Origin: Porphyromonadaceae bacterium
Lineage (GTDB): Bacteria; Bacteroidota; Bacteroidia; Bacteroidales; UBA11471
DNA length: 8,818 nt
NCBI GenBank assembly: GCA_021199145.1
Contig: JAJQIP010000077.1
Location: 1 to 8,818 of the forward strand
Direction of reading: 5' to 3'
Shown: piece after piece, positions 6,617-8,818 of the stretch
How positions within the stretch are numbered: the first letter of the stretch is position 1
Layout: every line of letters begins with the position of its first letter
Translations under genes and position numbers: made by a program
The notes under the pieces: model-generated
The model's input: the letters and a program-made list of their open reading frames with translations, nothing else
Database searches by the model: none
Told to the model about the DNA's origin: nothing

Positions 6617-6663
6617 CGCCCGAAAATGGAGAACTGAGTAATAACCTTTAAAAACAAAACGCC

Positions 6664-8818
6664 ATGTGGAAGAAAAAACAGAAACCACAATTGCTCTTTA
6701 ATGCTGAGAAAGTATTTCTGGCGGCCTCCCAACCATTGGAATCAGTCTATTCTTATTTTCAGACGACCAAGGCAGGGTTGAGCGACGAAGAGGTAGAAAA
6801 AAGACAGATGCTCTATGGGAAGAACATCATTGTGCACGAGAAGAAGAAGAATCCATTGAAAATGTTCGTAAAGGCATTTATCAATCCTTTCATCGGTATC
6901 CTCACTGTATTGGTCGTCATATCCTTCTTTATGGATGTGTTGATGGCCGAGGATGGAGATAAAGATTGGACGACCATCATCATCATTTCGACGATGATTG
7001 TGTTGAGCGGTCTCCTTCGTTTCATACAAGAGTTCAAAGCGAACAAAGCCAGTGAGGCTTTGAAGAAGATGGTGACAAACACCTGTTTGGTACGTCGTGC
7101 CGGACATCCCGATGTGGAACTCAATATCGAGGAGTTGGTACCGGGAGATCTTGTGTTGCTCGCAGCTGGGGATATGATTCCCGCAGATATGCGGATTATC
7201 GATACAAAAGACCTTTTTGTCAGTCAATCTACATTGACCGGTGAGTCCGACTCTATTGAAAAGCTTCCTACATCGAAAGGGAAAAAATACCATACAGGCA
7301 GTGTGGTTGAGTTGGATAACGTCTGCTACATGGGTTCTACCGTGGTTAGCGGTTCGGCTATAGGGATTGTTTTTGAGACAGGAAACAACACCTACCTCGG
7401 TACCATCGCCAAGAGTATCGCAGGTCACCGTGCGGCTACGGCATTCGATAAAGGTATTACCAAGGTATCTTTACTGCTTATCCGTTTCATGTTGGTTATG
7501 GTTCCTATCGTTTTCCTGGTGAACGGTATCACCAAAGGAAACTGGTTTGACGCTTTCATTTTCGCCGTCTCCATTGCCGTGGGTCTGACACCTGAAATGT
7601 TGCCTATGATTGTAACGGCCAACTTGTCAAAAGGGGCTGTTGCCATGGCACGGAAAAAGACCATTGTCAAGGACCAGAACGCCATTCAGAACTTCGGCGC
7701 TATGAATATTCTCTGTACGGATAAAACGGGTACGCTTACACGTGACCATATCGTACTGGAACGTCATATTACGGCCGAAGGTATGGAGGATAAAGGGAAC
7801 CGTATCTTACGCCACGCCTATTTCAACAGTTTCTTCCAGACGGGATTGAAAAACCTGATGGACCGGGCTATCCTTTCGCATGTCAAGGATTTGGGCCTGG
7901 AATCTTTGGAAAAAGATTATAAGAAGGTTGATGAGATTCCTTTTGACTTTACCCGCCGTCGTATGTCGGTTGTCGTAGAAGATAAGAACGGCAAACGTCA
8001 AATCATTACCAAAGGGGCCGTGGAGGAGATGTTGGAGATTTGCTCCCATGCCGAATTTGGAGGTGAGGTGCATGAATTTACCAAGGAATTGAAAGCCAAA
8101 GCCCAACAGATTGTCGAAGAGATGAACAATCAGGGATTGCGTGTTTTGGCTTTGGCCCACAAGTCTTATCTGGACAAGGAGAACAACTTTGCCATCGAAG
8201 ATGAGAATGATATGGTATTAATCGGATATCTGGCTTTCCTCGATCCTCCCAAAGAGTCAGCTGCCCAAGCTATTAAGCAGTTGCATGAACACGGTATCGA
8301 AGTGAAAGTGCTCTCTGGAGATAACGATGCCATTGTAAAGACGATTGCCCGCCAGGTAGGTATCGATACTTCTACGGCTGTTTCAGGTCCTAAATTTGCC
8401 GCTATGAGCGATGAAGAAAAACTGGATGCCGTAGCTCGGGGCAATATCTTCGCCAAACTGACTCCGCTACAAAAGGTAGAGATTGTAGGTATCCTTCAAA
8501 AACAGGGAAACACCGTCGGGTTCCTCGGTGACGGTATCAATGATGCGGCCGCTTTGCGTGAATCGGATATAGGTATTTCTGTCGATTCTGCTGTGGATAT
8601 CGCTAAGGAGAGTGCCGATATCATTCTGCTTGAAAAAGATTTGATGGTGCTTGAAAACGGTGTGTTGGAAGGACGTAAGACCTTCGGAAATATCATCAAG
8701 TATGTGAAGATGACGGCCAGCTCCAACTTTGGTAATATGTTCAGTGTGTTGACAGCCAGTGCTTTGCTGCCATTCCTCCCGATGATGCCTATCCACTTGC
8801 TCGTACAGAACTTGCTCT
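6664..8818 (+). CDS. mgtA: Magnesium-translocating P-type ATPase MgtA (P3B), 3' partial
   Basis: This inner-membrane pump uses ATP to bring Mg2+ into the cytoplasm. From ATG 6664 the frame stays open to the right edge, giving about 718 codons of an expected 880-900. The missing part is most of the C-terminal helix bundle. Visible in order: the cation-ATPase N-terminal region, M1/M2 around residues 75-120, the actuator-domain TGES (192-195), and the M4 motif PEMLP (310-314, in VGLTPEMLPMIV), which distinguishes Mg2+ pumps from Ca2+ or heavy-metal pumps. Then follow phosphorylation site D353 in CTDKTGTLT, nucleotide-binding TKGAVEEML (K450), DPPK (527-530), LSGDND (550-555) and the hinge GDGINDAAAL (622-631). 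It ends within M5/M6 (NFGNMFSVLTASALLPFLP). All catalytic residues are intact. It lies 156 bp behind the two-component genes, with its own activator-type promoter, so conditional expression is likely. Confidence 0.95.
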   Translation, partial: MWKKKQKPQLLFNAEKVFLAASQPLESVYSYFQTTKAGLSDEEVEKRQMLYGKNIIVHEKKKNPLKMFVKAFINPFIGILTVLVVISFFMDVLMAEDGDKDWTTIIIISTMIVLSGLLRFIQEFKANKASEALKKMVTNTCLVRRAGHPDVELNIEELVPGDLVLLAAGDMIPADMRIIDTKDLFVSQSTLTGESDSIEKLPTSKGKKYHTGSVVELDNVCYMGSTVVSGSAIGIVFETGNNTYLGTIAKSIAGHRAATAFDKGITKVSLLLIRFMLVMVPIVFLVNGITKGNWFDAFIFAVSIAVGLTPEMLPMIVTANLSKGAVAMARKKTIVKDQNAIQNFGAMNILCTDKTGTLTRDHIVLERHITAEGMEDKGNRILRHAYFNSFFQTGLKNLMDRAILSHVKDLGLESLEKDYKKVDEIPFDFTRRRMSVVVEDKNGKRQIITKGAVEEMLEICSHAEFGGEVHEFTKELKAKAQQIVEEMNNQGLRVLALAHKSYLDKENNFAIEDENDMVLIGYLAFLDPPKESAAQAIKQLHEHGIEVKVLSGDNDAIVKTIARQVGIDTSTAVSGPKFAAMSDEEKLDAVARGNIFAKLTPLQKVEIVGILQKQGNTVGFLGDGINDAAALRESDIGISVDSAVDIAKESADIILLEKDLMVLENGVLEGRKTFGNIIKYVKMTASSNFGNMFSVLTASALLPFLPMMPIHLLVQNLL

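Noticed and set aside
6617..6663. Magnesium riboswitch or leader peptide before mgtA
   Set aside because: The predicted leader is only about 40 nt with no stable structure and no small open reading frame. Known magnesium-responsive leaders are far longer.
6742..7428. 228-codon open frame on the minus strand opposite mgtA
   Set aside because: The plus frame encodes a complete set of P-type ATPase motifs. The antisense frame has a low-complexity, Cys/His-rich composition with no recognisable domain and is a shadow of that coding strand.

Overview
The window looks like Bacteroidales (Bacteroidota) chromosome. The basis is seen directly: four perfect copies of the Bacteroidota -7 promoter element TAnnTTTG lie just upstream of gene starts, Shine-Dalgarno sequences are absent, and leaders are short or A-rich. 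The protein types (envelope-glycan glycosyltransferases, CusR/CusS-like two-component proteins, a P3B magnesium ATPase) fit that group. Genus cannot be told. No tRNA, rRNA, CRISPR array, insertion sequence or phage gene was seen.

Left part (1-4297): the edge of a surface-polysaccharide locus. It opens with the C-terminal end of a membrane protein, probably a Wzx-type oligosaccharide flippase (+). Two overlapping glycosyltransferase genes follow on the - strand: a GT-B, GT4-like enzyme and a GT2-like enzyme. From a 137-bp divergent promoter region two more GT2 genes run on the + strand, and the second has its own promoter. Together these enzymes probably assemble and export a capsule, O-antigen or exopolysaccharide repeat unit. 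The sugars cannot be read from sequence.

Right part (4457-8818): a regulatory and transport module. An OmpR-family response regulator overlaps its sensor histidine kinase by the ATGA junction. After 156 bp comes mgtA, a magnesium-importing P3B ATPase that runs off the right edge with about 718 codons visible. The 156-bp gap is the most informative non-coding stretch. It holds three perfect TTCTAA hexamers at exact 11-bp spacing plus a degenerate fourth copy, ending where a -33 box would lie, then a perfect -7 element with no recognisable -33 TTG. This layout is typical of promoters activated by OmpR/PhoB-type regulators. I infer that the neighbouring regulator switches on mgtA, possibly when magnesium is scarce, as a functional counterpart of enterobacterial PhoPQ-mgtA with an unrelated-looking sensor domain.

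No clearly new type of system is visible. The two-component/mgtA module with its phased operator is the best candidate for follow-up.
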